Assembly: GCA_033032865.1 (NCBI GenBank)
Contig: JAWHQI010000009.1
Location: 13,348,001 to 13,412,000 of the forward strand
DNA from: Dactylorhiza incarnata
Taxonomy: Eukaryota > Streptophyta > Magnoliopsida > Asparagales > Orchidaceae
DNA: 64,000 bases
Direction: 5' to 3'
The first letter of the stretch is position 1. The number at the start of each line of letters is the position of its first letter. Positions 45,982-57,016 of this stretch are shown here, one piece after another. The position numbers and the translations under genes are program-made. The notes under the pieces were generated by a model. It was not told the origin of the DNA, ran no database searches, and saw nothing but the letters and a program-made list of their open reading frames with translations.

Positions 45982-46560
45982 CTCTTTGAATGTACCTGCA
46001 AAGATGAAGAGAAAGAGAGAAAAGAGAACGGGAGAGCTAGAGAACAAGAGAGCAGGAAGAAAAGAAGGCAAGAGAGTAAGAGAATTCGAAAGCGTGATTC
46101 TTTTGACGTTGGTGTTGCTTAAAAGAAGTTGATTCGTCGCTGCTTAGGGTTTAAGTCGACGCAGCGTCGATGTATGTTAATATTTGGCGCGCAGAAATGA
46201 ATTGACTAGAAGTCATTCTTAGCGTGCAGTTATTTCGACATTGCGTCAAATTTCATTCGACGCATTCTAGTCGACGCAGTTACTTTATAAAGATTGCTTA
46301 GTAAGCCTCAAGTCGACGTAGTTTAGTCGACGTTGCGTCGATTTGCATTCGATAGAACCTCGACTTTGATCAGCGTCCAGTCATTACGACGCATGCGTCG
46401 AAAGGAATCGACGATATGTCGAGATCTATTCGAATTACTTATTCCGAGTGCTTCTTGATGCTGACATCGAGTAGAAATCGATGGTGCGTCGATTTCTATT
46501 CGACGCACCTCTGAGTGATCAGATCTATTTTCTTTGAAAATCCTTGTTGTTTTTCCCAGC
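45982..46560 (-). promoter_or_regulatory. S3 LTR-like leader of ORF2
   Basis: Between gag and ORF2 a GTCGA/CGTCGA-rich stretch (46155-46510) resembles the U3 cluster of the S3 LTR. The upstream edge (near 46556-46540, minus) reads GCTGGGAAAAAC, where S5 has TGTTGGGAAAATAAC, the start sequence of these LTRs. TTTATAAAG at 46284-46293 is a possible TATA box. A pyrimidine tract ends TTTGCAG/GTAC about 15 bp before the ORF2 ATG, like a 3' splice site. It may allow separate or spliced expression of ORF2. Confidence 0.5.
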
Positions 46561-46729
46561 ACTCATGTTTATTGAAGATTGGTTATACTATTAATTTAAT
46601 AAACTATAGAGACAAGTCAATGTAGAGTTCACTCCCTTAGGTGAAGTTTGTTCCTTATCTTTGTCCTACATCTTCCTTCCCACTCTATTTTCTCCTGAGT
46701 GGGATCCTACCTAACCCTGCACATGAAAT

Positions 46730-48642
46730 TCAAACATTAAAGGGAACCCAGGTTACCTTGGGTCCTTTGATTTTACCATTATAGGGTTCAATGAAAGAAT
46801 AGAAAGGTCTTTCATGATACCCTTTGGGATGATATGGAATGGGTCTCCCAAACCTATTATTTTGATACTTGAAATGAGAATAAAATGTATCAAAATATAA
46901 TAAATCAGCAGAATGTTTGATTATCCTATGTTTTGATTTATTCTTTTGGTTGTAGTTATTTGTCCTCTCTAGATGACCCTTGCATAGGGGTTTTTCCTTG
47001 TTATTTAGATTTGCCCTTTTAGGTTTGTCTAACCTGTCTGGATGATTGTTATCTGTGTCCTTAGATGGAGTACTCTTCTCACTGGGTAAATAGCTACTAG
47101 GTCTAACAAAGACCACTGGATTTTTCCAGGCAGACTTCTTTGGTTGGTATGTGCTTGTGTAGGGCTCTGCTCCTAATCCTAGATGATTAAACCTCATGGA
47201 GAGGTTTTCAGTGATGTCTTTGAGCTTTTGACTCCTCCCATTGAGTGAGTCCTCAAAGGCCTTTGCCTCTGCTAGCTCTTCTTTCAGCCTTAACTTTTCT
47301 TTTCTAATTTCTATTAGTTCTAATTCTTTATTTTTAATTCTTCTATTAGGCCTTGATTTCTTACATATACATCATCTTTCTTTAGGTTTTCTAGTTCTAA
47401 CCTAACAGAGTCTAGTTCCTCTTCTACCCTAAGGTGATCATTACAAAAATTCTTGAAACAGATTTTGAAGTCTTCTGAATTGAAATCAAAATTATCAAAT
47501 AAAGATACCTGCTCCTATTCATCATCTGATGACATCCCCAGGGCCATCATGTAGGCTGCTTCATCTTCTGCTTCATCTTCACTTTCAGATGAGGATGAGC
47601 TCTCCTCTGCTTTTGAATCACTCCAGGTTTCAGCAATGAAGCCCTTGGCTTTCTTCTTGTCCTTTCCTCTGTAGTACTTCTTCTTCTTCTTCTTCTTCTT
47701 CTCTCTATTGCTGCTTTTCCTGCCCCTTTGCTCTTCTAGGCACTCAGAAGCAAAGTGCCCAGGTTTGTTGCAGGAGAAGCAGGTAACCTCCTTCTTTGGA
47801 GTCTTGTCATACTTGGGCTTTGAGCTCCAATCCCTTTTTCTCCTTGAATCTTCTGTCTTGACCCATTTCTTGAATCTCCTTGCTAGGAGATTGAACATCT
47901 CATCTTCTGGGGTGGAAGATTCTTCTTCAGAGACTTTCAGGGAAAGGCTCCTTTGGATGGGAGCTAGGGTCTTCTCCTCTTGTTTTGATTCAGCCCTATT
48001 CTTTAAGAGCATCTCATATGACTTAAGCTTCCCTAGAAAAGCTTCAATAGAGATCTCCCTATGACATTTGGATTCCCTGATTTCCCCGATTCGAGAGTCC
48101 CATGAGCTGAGGAAGCACATGAGGATCTTATCAATAATTTCAGTCAAGGATATTTCCTTGTCTAAGCCTCTGAGCTCATTAATGATCAAACTGAATCTGT
48201 CATACATATTGGCAACAGATTCTTCAGCTTTCTTTTGAAAGTTCTCATACTGGGATATGTGAAATGAATTTTTGTCCTTCCTTTCATCGGCACTTCCCTC
48301 AACCATTGTGGTGAGGGAATCCCAGATCTCTTTTGCTGATTGGCATTCAGCAACTTTTTGGAAAATGTCATCAGACATTGTTGATATCAGAATATTCATG
48401 GCCTTGACATCACATGCCTTGACCTTCTTCTCATCCTCTGTCCATTCCTTTCTTGGGATAGCCTTAGTTGTTGAGGTTTCTCCTTCCTTTTGTCTGACTG
48501 GAGCAGGAGGACCTGTGAGAAGAACATTATATATGTCTTCATCAATTGAATTCATATAAAGCCTTATCTTGGCCTTCCAGAGTGTGAACTTGTTTAAGTT
48601 ACACACTGTGGGTCTTGTGGAAGCATAATCCTTAGTACTCAT
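46730..48642 (-). pseudogene. S3 gag
   Basis: The ATG at 48640-48642 starts 375 open codons to the stop at 47515. The N-terminus (YASTRPTVCNLNKFTLWKAK) leads into a UBN2-type region, KLKSYEMLLKNR, then an intact zinc knuckle CFSCNKPGHFASEC, a lysine run, and AETWSDSKAEESSSSSESED. Beyond the stop, similar sequence continues in broken frames to 46730, ending KVTWVPFNV, where S1 proceeds into protease but S3 does not. The first 375 codons could still make a shortened nucleocapsid-like protein. S5 has an equivalent with its own lesions. Confidence 0.8.
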
Positions 48643-48728
48643 TTTCTTTATAAAATATATTTATAGAAAAGAAATAAGAGTAGGAGGTCCTTTTGATCAA
48701 GGTGTTAACCTCTTAATGATCAACCTCC

Positions 48729-48739
48729 CTCTGATACCA
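48729..48739 (-). other. S3 primer-binding site (initiator tRNA-Met)
   Basis: TGGTATCAGAG on the minus strand, two bases inside the 5' LTR, is complementary to the initiator tRNA-Met 3' end; the match stops after 11 bases (GGAGG follows instead of CCAGG). Confidence 0.85.
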
Positions 48740-48741
48740 AA

Positions 48742-50289
48742 TGAAAGTGCACAGTGTACCTCTGAGAATCCTCTAGAGGGGGTGAATAGAGATTTAAAAT
48801 AATTTCTATCCTAACTGTGAAAACAATAAACTTAATTAAGGATTTATGTTGAACAAGAACACAGGCAGAATAAATATGGTGCAGATAGTAAAGTGCATAA
48901 AATAAGTTGGGAAAGCACAGAAAATCAACAACCAAAAGACACAGAATTTTTATAGAGGTTCCCCAAAATGTGGGTAGTCCTCTCTTCTGCCACCTGGTAG
49001 GAATGCACCACTGTGCCTGAGTCTTTTGATAAGGAGACTATTAGAACCAATGACCTTTTGGCAAGGAGATCATGAACCACCAGATCTTTTGATAAGGAGA
49101 TTTTGAACCACCAGATCTTTTGATAAGGAGATCTTGAACCACTGAATCCTTTGAAGAGGGATTAATAAAACTCTTTTACAAAATGAGAAAGAAGAAGAAG
49201 GGAGAAGGTTGAAGGAATTCTATTCTCAGAATTCTTGAAGATGGATGTATGAAGATCAGCCTATTAGTTGTTCCAATGGATCTGCTCTTGATTAGCCCCT
49301 GCTTTAGATAGTGATGATTTGCAGAAGCTTTGTATTGTCAGATCCATTCTTCTTTTTTAGATTATGATCTGGCTGCTAAGAGATTGTGATGAAGAGCAGC
49401 TTTCAGATCCTCTATTCTATTTGATGAAGAACAGGAGAGCCTTCTTTTTTTTTCTTTGTTGTGTTAGGGTTCCTGAGAGAGGGAGAACAAGAGGAAACCC
49501 CAGAAAATGAAGGAGACGGCTGATTGTGATAAAAATGTCTTGTTTGTCTTTGTCTTCCCTTCTCTTTTTATTCTTCCTTATTCAAATTCGAATATCTTTC
49601 CCTTTCTGATATCCTTGAAAAGGTAATCTGCTTATCACTTTCTCTTTCTTTCCTCTTTAATTCTCGTCTCATCCACCTGGAAAGAATATGCTTCCAAGAA
49701 ACCTTTTTGTCATCTTTTTTAATGCTCCTTTCTATTTCAGGCAATTATTAAGCCGTTGGGGAACGGTCTTGAAGGATGTGGGCCATGAAAGAAGGATCAG
49801 AAAGACAGCTAAAAAGATATACGTTTACAGATTGTATTCGACGTAGCGTCGAATTCATTTCTTCTCTTATCGACGCGGCTTCACGTTTGTGTAGGAGTAG
49901 CTTCAATTTCATCCATGCTCTAATTGAACTCAGCTAGTCAGCATTACGTCGATATTTTATCGACCTACCCATCGAGTTGAACAGCATCGCTCTAACTTTC
50001 ATTTTCTGCGCCGAGATGAAGTTGACGTTGCGTCGACTTTAGATGACTTCGATAGATATCCCCTTCTGCGTCGATATCAACTCGATGTTACATCAAATTC
50101 CATTCGACGCAATTATTAACTGCCCAAATTTGCACCTCTTGAACAGGTCTTGACACTCTAGGTTGAGTGTGACATCCTAAGACATTTAATGACCAGATTA
50201 CCCTCACTATACAATGGGTAATATAAATCCTAGGGGATAAAATCAATTTTAATTAATTTATTGAGTTAAATCAAGGGTTTTTCCCAACA
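48742..50289 (-). repeat. S3 5' LTR (1548 bp)
   Basis: Minus orientation TGTTGGGAAAAACCC to CTTTCA. The GTCGA-motif cluster is at 49836-50110. Hairpin units at 49019-49140 have arms AGTCT/AGACT, AGATCT/AGATTT and AGATCT/AGATCT, and the AATCC/GGATT unit follows near 49145. The CACCCCCTCTAGAG stretch is near the 3' end. It preserves the undisrupted AT2 target site at about 49621-49630. Confidence 0.9.
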
Positions 50290-50409
50290 ATGACTTCTAT
50301 CACCAGAACGATAATGAAGAATATTGATGTCAATGACTAGAGCTCATGCGATCAACAACTATCGTATGAGTAATTAATTTTATCACTCGTGATGATAATG
50401 AACAACTGG
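50290..50409. other. Sequence between S3 and the S5-side LTR
   Basis: 120 bp of AT-rich sequence beginning with the right S3 TSD ATGAC. It may be the rest of the C1 LTR displaced by S3. No coding signal. Confidence 0.4.
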
Positions 50410-52303
50410 TGTAAGTTCAAGGATGTCTAATCATCTAGAGGGGGTGAATAGGAGTTTGAGTGTTTTTCAGATATTAAAAATCCAGACACATAAATCACAG
50501 AAAAGTTAACACATCACAGATTGCACAGTTGTTTATAGTGGTTCCTCGAGTTGGGTACATCCACTTTCCCCCTCCACCTATCTAGTAGTGTTCTAGACTC
50601 GGCTAACTCCTCCAAATACTCGGATCTATTAGATCTTACAACTCAGAGTCCATGACTCCTACAGCTCAGGAATAGCAGCATATTCCATACCTCAAATCCA
50701 ATCCCTGGATCCTACAACTCATATTCACTCCTGAATCCTACCTCAGGAACTGTGCAAAGTCGTCTACCTTAGATCCATAGTAAGGATCCTACAAATCAGG
50801 TCTAAGAGACCCTACACTTAGATTTCCTGCGAAAATCCTACAGAATAATATATAAAACAATATTTTATAAGGAAGTCTTAGACTCAAAAAATTTATCTTG
50901 TATAGCTTGAGTCTTCTTAAAGCCTGTGGCGGAAATGGCTTCTTCAAAAATCTTTCTTGCAATAGATGTTGAATCTTTGAATGAAAAAGATGATTGAATC
51001 TTTCTTCAAAAGAATGGAGTGATTGGCTTCAATGAACTTCTTCTTTTTACTTGAGCTCTAAAAGAGAAATGCACGTTGTCGGCGGCGAGCTCTTTCTTCA
51101 GAAAATAATTAAGGAAATGATTGTGAATCTTGAGATTAGGGTTTGCTGAAACTCTTCCTTTTATATGGACATTTGATAACGGTCTCTTCCTCGGACGTCC
51201 TTTATGTCAGATATCAGTTTTCCATAAAGCTTAGCTTTTATTGTCCCAATCTGCAGCGGCAATAAATGACGGGATGCCAAAATCACACATTAATTTGAAT
51301 TATGTCCTTTCCACTATTCAATTAGATGTCTGGTCGAATGTAGTTCTTCTGGTCGAATTTGAACTCTGTATAGCTTTAGTACAAAAGTTCTGCATGAATC
51401 GACTTGATGGCCTCTTTGTGGTTCACAAGAAGATATTTTACTGCTTCAGCCTTCTAGTCGAATTGTCTGTATGAATTGTCTAGATGACCCTTTGTGGTTC
51501 ACAAGACAACATTTCACTGCTTCAGTCTTCTAGTCGAATCTTCTACACGAATCGACTTGATATCTCCTTATAGTCTTCAAGATGATATTTGAGCTCTTCT
51601 ATCTTCTAACCAAGTGGCAAGCATATCTGGTCAAATTTGAACTGATACTCATGAAATGTCGTGTTGGTTCCTCTACGACATTTCAAGTGACCTCAGTGAT
51701 ATTTGATATCACCTCGAAGATAAATTTCTTAGGCAAATTCTTCCTTCATTTAAGTGCTTCCAGATATCTGTTGTATACTTCCAAGACGATATGAAAGCAA
51801 ATGAACCTTGTCAAGATGATATCATCTTGGAAAGTATATTACCAAGATGATATTTGGAGATAGGTCTTCTTCTTCTCAACAGATGATATGAGTGTAGTTG
51901 TGAGTTTACAAGACAATGTCATCATGGATCTTAAGGACTTCAAGATGATATAGAGTCCTTCACTCGATGACATTAAGGCTCTCCAAGATGATATTTTACT
52001 TAGAGAATTTCTCAACTCAAATCATTTGTTTTAGCTCACTTGTTATACCTATATTCCTGATGATAATGAGTTAGTGACATGTCTAATATAGTCTAGATCA
52101 TAGGTTGACATGGTGTTTTGCACAATGAATAATTATATTGGCAAAACTATGTCTGATAACACTAAGTCTAGCCCTATGTTAGACTTGTACTGTCTAGTAC
52201 CTGAAAGCAATATTCTAAAGCAAATATGTCAAATACAAAGTGTATTTATCTTTGACTTGAGGATTTCTTCAAATCAGGAACATTGTAGGTAAGGTTCCCA
52301 ACA
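50410..52303 (-). repeat. S5-side 3' LTR of a different subfamily (1894 bp)
   Basis: Minus orientation TGTTGGGAACC (52303) to CTTACA (50410), next to a polypurine tract at 52304-52320. It has a TATA box TATAAAA at 51159-51165 (minus), a roughly 80-bp tandem repeat with TCTAGTCGAAT and GTGGTTCACAAGA (51394-51620), many CAAGATGATAT copies and a perfect 18-bp palindrome CAAGATGATATCATCTTG at 51812-51829. Mini-hairpins GATCT/AGATC (50623-50635), GAGTC/GACTC (50646-50658), GATCC/GGATC (50772-50788) and GGTCT/AGACC (50799-50811) occupy the place of the S3-type hairpin array. It is clearly different from the S5 5' LTR. Confidence 0.7.
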
Positions 52304-52526
52304 ATCTCCCCTATTTATCTTAACAAATTTTACAGATTCTTTTAAAGTGATTTTACACATACTTTGACATAAATACAAATACAAACAAGACATACATAGA
52401 CAATAAAATATGATTGAATGGAATCATAGACCATTTCATACATTGACAGTAATTATATTGATCAACACAGTTGTTTGCTCTAGATGTTATACTATATAGT
52501 GTTCATGTTTACAGAATAACTGAGCT

Positions 52527-54301
52527 TCACTGATCCTTTTCAGGAGTTTTCCTTTTCCTTGAGAAGACCTTTGATATCACCTTTCTTGTAGCAAAAATAA
52601 GAAGTTCATTTTCTTCTTTAGGACTCTCGACAGCTTCTTGATGGATTTCATTATCTTTGGGAGGCTCCCCCTGAGATTGTGCATCTTGTTCAGCATTTAG
52701 GACAACATCCTTAACAATCATTTCCACCTCATCCACTATTTTTTCATCTTCTAGGAACTCTCCCTGAGTTGATGTGATCTCCCCCTGGTTTACTACACCT
52801 GGCTCCACCTGAATTGATGTAGACTTTGCTGGAGGATTCTCAACTGGCTCCACTTTAACTATTCCTGTTTGGAAAACAGTTAGCTTATTTGGGTCATGAG
52901 CCTCAGTATTTGGAGCAATCTCTTATGCAGCACACTAGTCCTTTTCCTGGACATTCTCAATTCCCTAGTTAAGTAACTCCTCCTCCTGAATCTTCTCCCC
53001 CTTCTTAACCTTGTTGATAAGAGAAGTTAAGAAATATTTAGTGACCATGGAGGAGGATACAAATGTCTTGAGAGACAGGAGTGACTCTTTTGATTCCTAT
53101 ATTTCTGACTCCATCTGGGAGTATTTCTTATTGAATTTTCTGGCTTGACTGGCCAGTAGGTTAGCAAATGTGCTTGAGGCCAACCCTATTGCCTTAGAGA
53201 TGGCTTGTTCAACATCAAAAGAGGGAGTATGAACATGAGATGTAGGAGGAGTAGGAGTGGGTAGAATAGCTAGGGAGAATGTTGTGAGGTTATCATTGAA
53301 GTCTGGAAGAGCTATAGGGGAGTGGGATTGATAGACTTCTTGAGAGATATGAAATGGTGGTGGTGGAGTAGGCTGATTGTCTATGATTATGTTGTGGCTG
53401 TTGTTGTGGTTGGAGAGGGACCTAAGGTGCAGATTCGGTGGCAGGGATGGATGAACTGGTCTGGTTGAGTGGGGCTGGATCAGCATCTTGATTAGTATCC
53501 CGTTGAGTTGCTGGGGTATCATGAGGAGGAATATTATCCCTTGGGGGATCTGGTAGATGTATCTCTAAATCTTGAGAAGGAGGAGGTGAGGGTGCAGATT
53601 GACTAGGCTTCAGAATTTGCCTGGTCCACTTAGAGAATATTCCTATATTCATCCTTTTCCCTGGAGGAATGAGCACTCCTTTTGATTTGCACACCATTGG
53701 ATAATGGCGGAAGAGCACCTGGCTCATGATCCTCATAAATACATTCTCTTTGTGTGAATATTTGTGCCCAATAATCTTTAGGATCAAGGCATCTTCCCCA
53801 GTCTATCTTCTTATTAAGGACTAGAACTCCCATGATTTGTAGCTGCTGCCTGGGGATAACATCATGTGCTGATATTTTGCATAGGAGCACCTTACCTACT
53901 ATATCAGCAAGGAATTTGTATTCCTCTACAAGATCAAACTTCTTCAGATTGATGGCCTTCTCTTTCTTGAACTGCATTATCGGCAATGACTTTCATGTTT
54001 CTTCCCCTGTTAATTCATCAGACTCATCACCTGTTGGTAGATCATAGGTGTGAGATAGTATTTCCTTTGTAATGCTAATATCAGTTTCATATATTCTTCC
54101 ATTTTTGGAGTCATCATCTCCTATATGGAAACTCTTCTTTTGCTCTATTAATTCAACATCCAGAATCTTGCATCTTGTGGAGATCAACTTTGTTAGCCCA
54201 GCAGTGTGGAATAAGCCGAGAATGGCTTTGAAACTTTCTGCAGCAGCATGAAACAAGTCAACATCCACGTCAAAACCAGAGTTTATCTTGGGAGGTGCCA
54301 T
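52527..54301 (-). pseudogene. S5 ORF2, unknown protein
   Basis: The ATG at 54299-54301 starts MAPPKINSGFDVDVDLF; the end is RKRKTPEKDQ at 52527. About 590 codons are spread over several frames by small indels. The N-terminal domain includes LTKLISTRCKILDVELIEQ, IPRQQLQIMGVLVL and PPGKRMNIGIFSKWTRQIL, nearly the same as S3. A P/H/N-rich linker, a predicted helical segment (VEQAISKAIGLASSTFANLL, KKYSQMESEI), an acidic tract with repeated QGE, and a basic C-terminus resembling a nuclear localisation signal follow. I do not recognise the family. Conservation in two elements whose sequences have diverged suggests past selection on the protein. Confidence 0.65.
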
Positions 54302-54883
54302 TGACTCTGAGGTACCTGCAAAAGAAGACAAGAGAAGGAGAAAGAAATGAGAGAAGGATGCGGGAAAGTTGGGGAGAGGAAGAGCACGAGAGCAGGAAAG
54401 AGAGAATTCGAGAGCATAATGAATTCGACACCAATCTTCCTTAAAAGAAGTTGATTTGTCGCTACTTAGGGTTTTATCCGAAGCACCGTCGAAAAGATTA
54501 ATAGAGAGCGCGCCAAAATGTGTCGAGGCAGCTTCTAGAAGTGAAACTGTGCGCGCTTGACATGTCGACGTTGCATCGATTAGAACTCAATGCATCTACA
54601 AATTTGATGAGCAGCTATTAATTCGACGTATCCGTCGATATGAAATCGACGTTGCGTCGAATGTTATTCGAATTATCTGATTTGGATGCCTCTCAAAGCT
54701 AGCATCGAATAGAATTACACGGTATATCAAATTCCATTCGACGCAACTCTGAATTAGCAGTTGCATATTGCTTTCGGAGCAGGCATCGAGTAGAATTAGA
54801 CGGTACGTCAAATTCTATTCGACGCAACTCTGAATGAATAGTTCTATTTTCTTAGAAAGTTTTTGTTATTTTCCCAACAATGA
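54302..54883 (-). promoter_or_regulatory. S5 LTR-like leader of ORF2
   Basis: The upstream edge reads TGTTGGGAAAATAAC (54883, minus), matching LTR starts in this group, then AGTTGCGTCGAAT and related GTCGA sites as in U3 (54530-54830). A pyrimidine-rich run ends TTTTGCAG/GTAC about 15 bp before the ATG, parallel to S3. A promoter or splice-acceptor role is inferred, not shown. Confidence 0.5.
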
Positions 54884-55059
54884 TATTTATTGAAAATAGT
54901 ACTTATACTATTATTTTCATAAACTAAAGAAGATAATATGAAGATTTAAAGTAGAAATCACTCCCCTGTTGGATTTGGGTCCTTATTAGACCATAGTTCT
55001 TCCTTCCCCATCCATTATCTCTTAGGAGGGATCCTACTTACTCCTGCACAAATAGCCTA

Positions 55060-56909
55060 AACATTAGAAGGAACTCAGGTTACCTTGGGCCCTTTGTATT
55101 TACCATTATAAGGTTTTATGAAAGAGTAGAAGGGCCTTTCATGATATCCTTTAGGATGACAGGGAATGAGTTTATCAAACCTTGATTTATTATGTTGGTA
55201 CTTGAAATGTGTATAAAATATATCTACATATAATAAATCAGCAGAGTGTTTTATTATTCTATTTTTGGCTTTAGCCTTTTGATTGTTGTTGTTTAATTTC
55301 TCTGCATTATTCTTGCCTAGAGGTTTCTTTTCATTGTTTAGAATTACTTTGTTAGGCACAGTTAATTTATTTGGATTATTAATATTTTGATCCTTAAATA
55401 TTGCACTCTTCTCACTTGATTGATATTCACTAGGTCTAATAAATCTAACTGGATTTTTCCAGGCTGGTCTACTAGAGACTTCAGTGCTAGTGCAAGGGTC
55501 TGCTCCTAGACCTAGGTGTTTAAATCGCATAGAGATTTAACTATCTGCCTTGGTTAGCTCTTCTTTTAATTTTATATTATCCTTTCTTATCTCTATCAAT
55601 TCTGTTTCTGTAACCTGAATTTTATTTCTCAAATCATTATTTATTGAATATAATTCTTCTTTCTTAAGATTTTCTAATTCTTCCATATCTGCTTCCAACT
55701 CTTTTGTGTTTTGAGAAAATCATTACAAAATTCTTTAAAGTAGGATTTAAAATCATCAGAATTAAAATCAAAATCGTCAAACAATGATACTTGTTCTTCC
55801 TCATCATCTGAGGATATGCCCAATGCCATCATGCAGGTTGCTTCAGCATCTCTTTCTTCATCACTCTCTGATGAAGAGGAGCTTGCCTCTGCTTCAGAGT
55901 CACTCCAGGTTTCAGCAATGAAACCAATTGCTTTCTTCTTGTCTTTCCTCCTGAAAGACTTCTTTTTCTGCTCATCTTTGTTTCTGCTCTTGTCCCTTTG
56001 TTCCTGTGGGCAATCGGGGGCTATGTGCCCTGGCTTGTTGCAGGAGAAGAAAATCACCTCCTTCTTTGGGGTCTTATCATATCTAGGCTTTGAGCTCCTC
56101 TCTCTTCTCCTTGACTCTTTTGTCTTGACCCACTTTCTGAATCTCCTTGTTAGGAGACTGAACATTTCATCTTCAGGGGTGGAGGGCTCTCCTTCAGTAG
56201 CTTTCAGATCAAGGCTCCTTTGGATAGGAGTTGGATTTGTCTCCTTTGCCTCTATTTCAGCTCTGCTTTTTAGTAGCATATCATATGATTTAAGTTTTAC
56301 TAGCAAAGCATCAGTAGAGATTTCTTTGTGGCATCTGGACTCTCTGATGGCCCAGATCCTTGAATACCATGAGCTTGGGAAGCACATGAGGATCTTATCA
56401 TTGATCTCTGTCAAGAATATCTCCTTGTCCAGTCTCTTCAGTTCATTGATAATGATGTTGAATCTGTCATACATTTCAGCAACACTTTCCTCAGCTTTCT
56501 TTTGAAAGTTCTCATATTGGGATATGAGAAGGGACTTCATGTCCTTACTTTCATCAGAACTCCCTTCTACCATTCTGGAGATGGATTCCCATGTCTCTTT
56601 TGTTGATTGACATTCAACTACTTTTTGGAAAATGTCATCTAACATTGTGGAAACCAAAATGTTCATAGCCTTGGCATCACATGCCTTCTGCTTCTTCTCA
56701 GCCTTTGTCCACTCATTTCTTGGGATAACTTCCAGTGTTGAAGATCCACCGGCATCTTGTCTGACTGGAGTTAGGGGACCTGAAAGTATAACATCAAAGA
56801 TGTCTTCATCAATGGAGTTCATATACTGCTTTATTCTGGCCTTCCAGAGTGTAAACTTATTTAGGTTACACACTGGTGGTCTTGTTGATGCATAATCCTT
56901 ACAACTCAT
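55060..56909 (-). pseudogene. S5 gag
   Basis: The ATG at 56907-56909 opens 411 codons (YASTRPPVCNLNKFTLWKAR, KILMCFPSSWYSRIWAIRES, KLKSYDMLLKSR). The zinc knuckle reads FFSCNKPGHIAPDC: the first cysteine has become phenylalanine (one-base change relative to S3), which should weaken zinc binding. AETWSDSEAEASSSSSESDE follows. After a frame break near 55674, 55075-55530 continues (MRFKHLGLGADP, GYHERPFYSFIKPYNG) and stops before protease, as in S3. Confidence 0.8.
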
Positions 56910-57003
56910 TTTCTTTAGAAGATAGTTTTAACTGATTTATAATAAAGAAAAGAGAGTAGGAGATCTTTTGATCAAGGTGTTAACCTTTTAATGATCAACC
57001 TCC

Positions 57004-57014
57004 CTCTGATACCA
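57004..57014 (-). other. S5 primer-binding site (initiator tRNA-Met)
   Basis: TGGTATCAGAG on the minus strand, two bases from the LTR edge, the same as in S3. Confidence 0.85.
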
Positions 57015-57016
57015 AT

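Larger units (their letters stand above)
23200..50289 (-). mobile_element. S3: Sirevirus-like element carrying nested insertions
   Basis: Minus-strand order is 5' LTR 48742-50289, primer-binding site 48729-48739, gag 46730-48642, an LTR-like leader 45982-46560, ORF2 42916-45981, polypurine tract 34285-34303, and 3' LTR split into 23200-24077 and 33621-34284. Flanking 5-mers ATGAA (23195-23199) and ATGAC (50290-50294) are a TSD with one mismatch. Three later insertions sit inside: AT2 in the 3' LTR, S4 between ORF2 and the polypurine tract, and a solo LTR in ORF2. Without them S3 is about 7.8 kb. It lacks protease, integrase, reverse transcriptase and RNase H. Confidence 0.85.
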
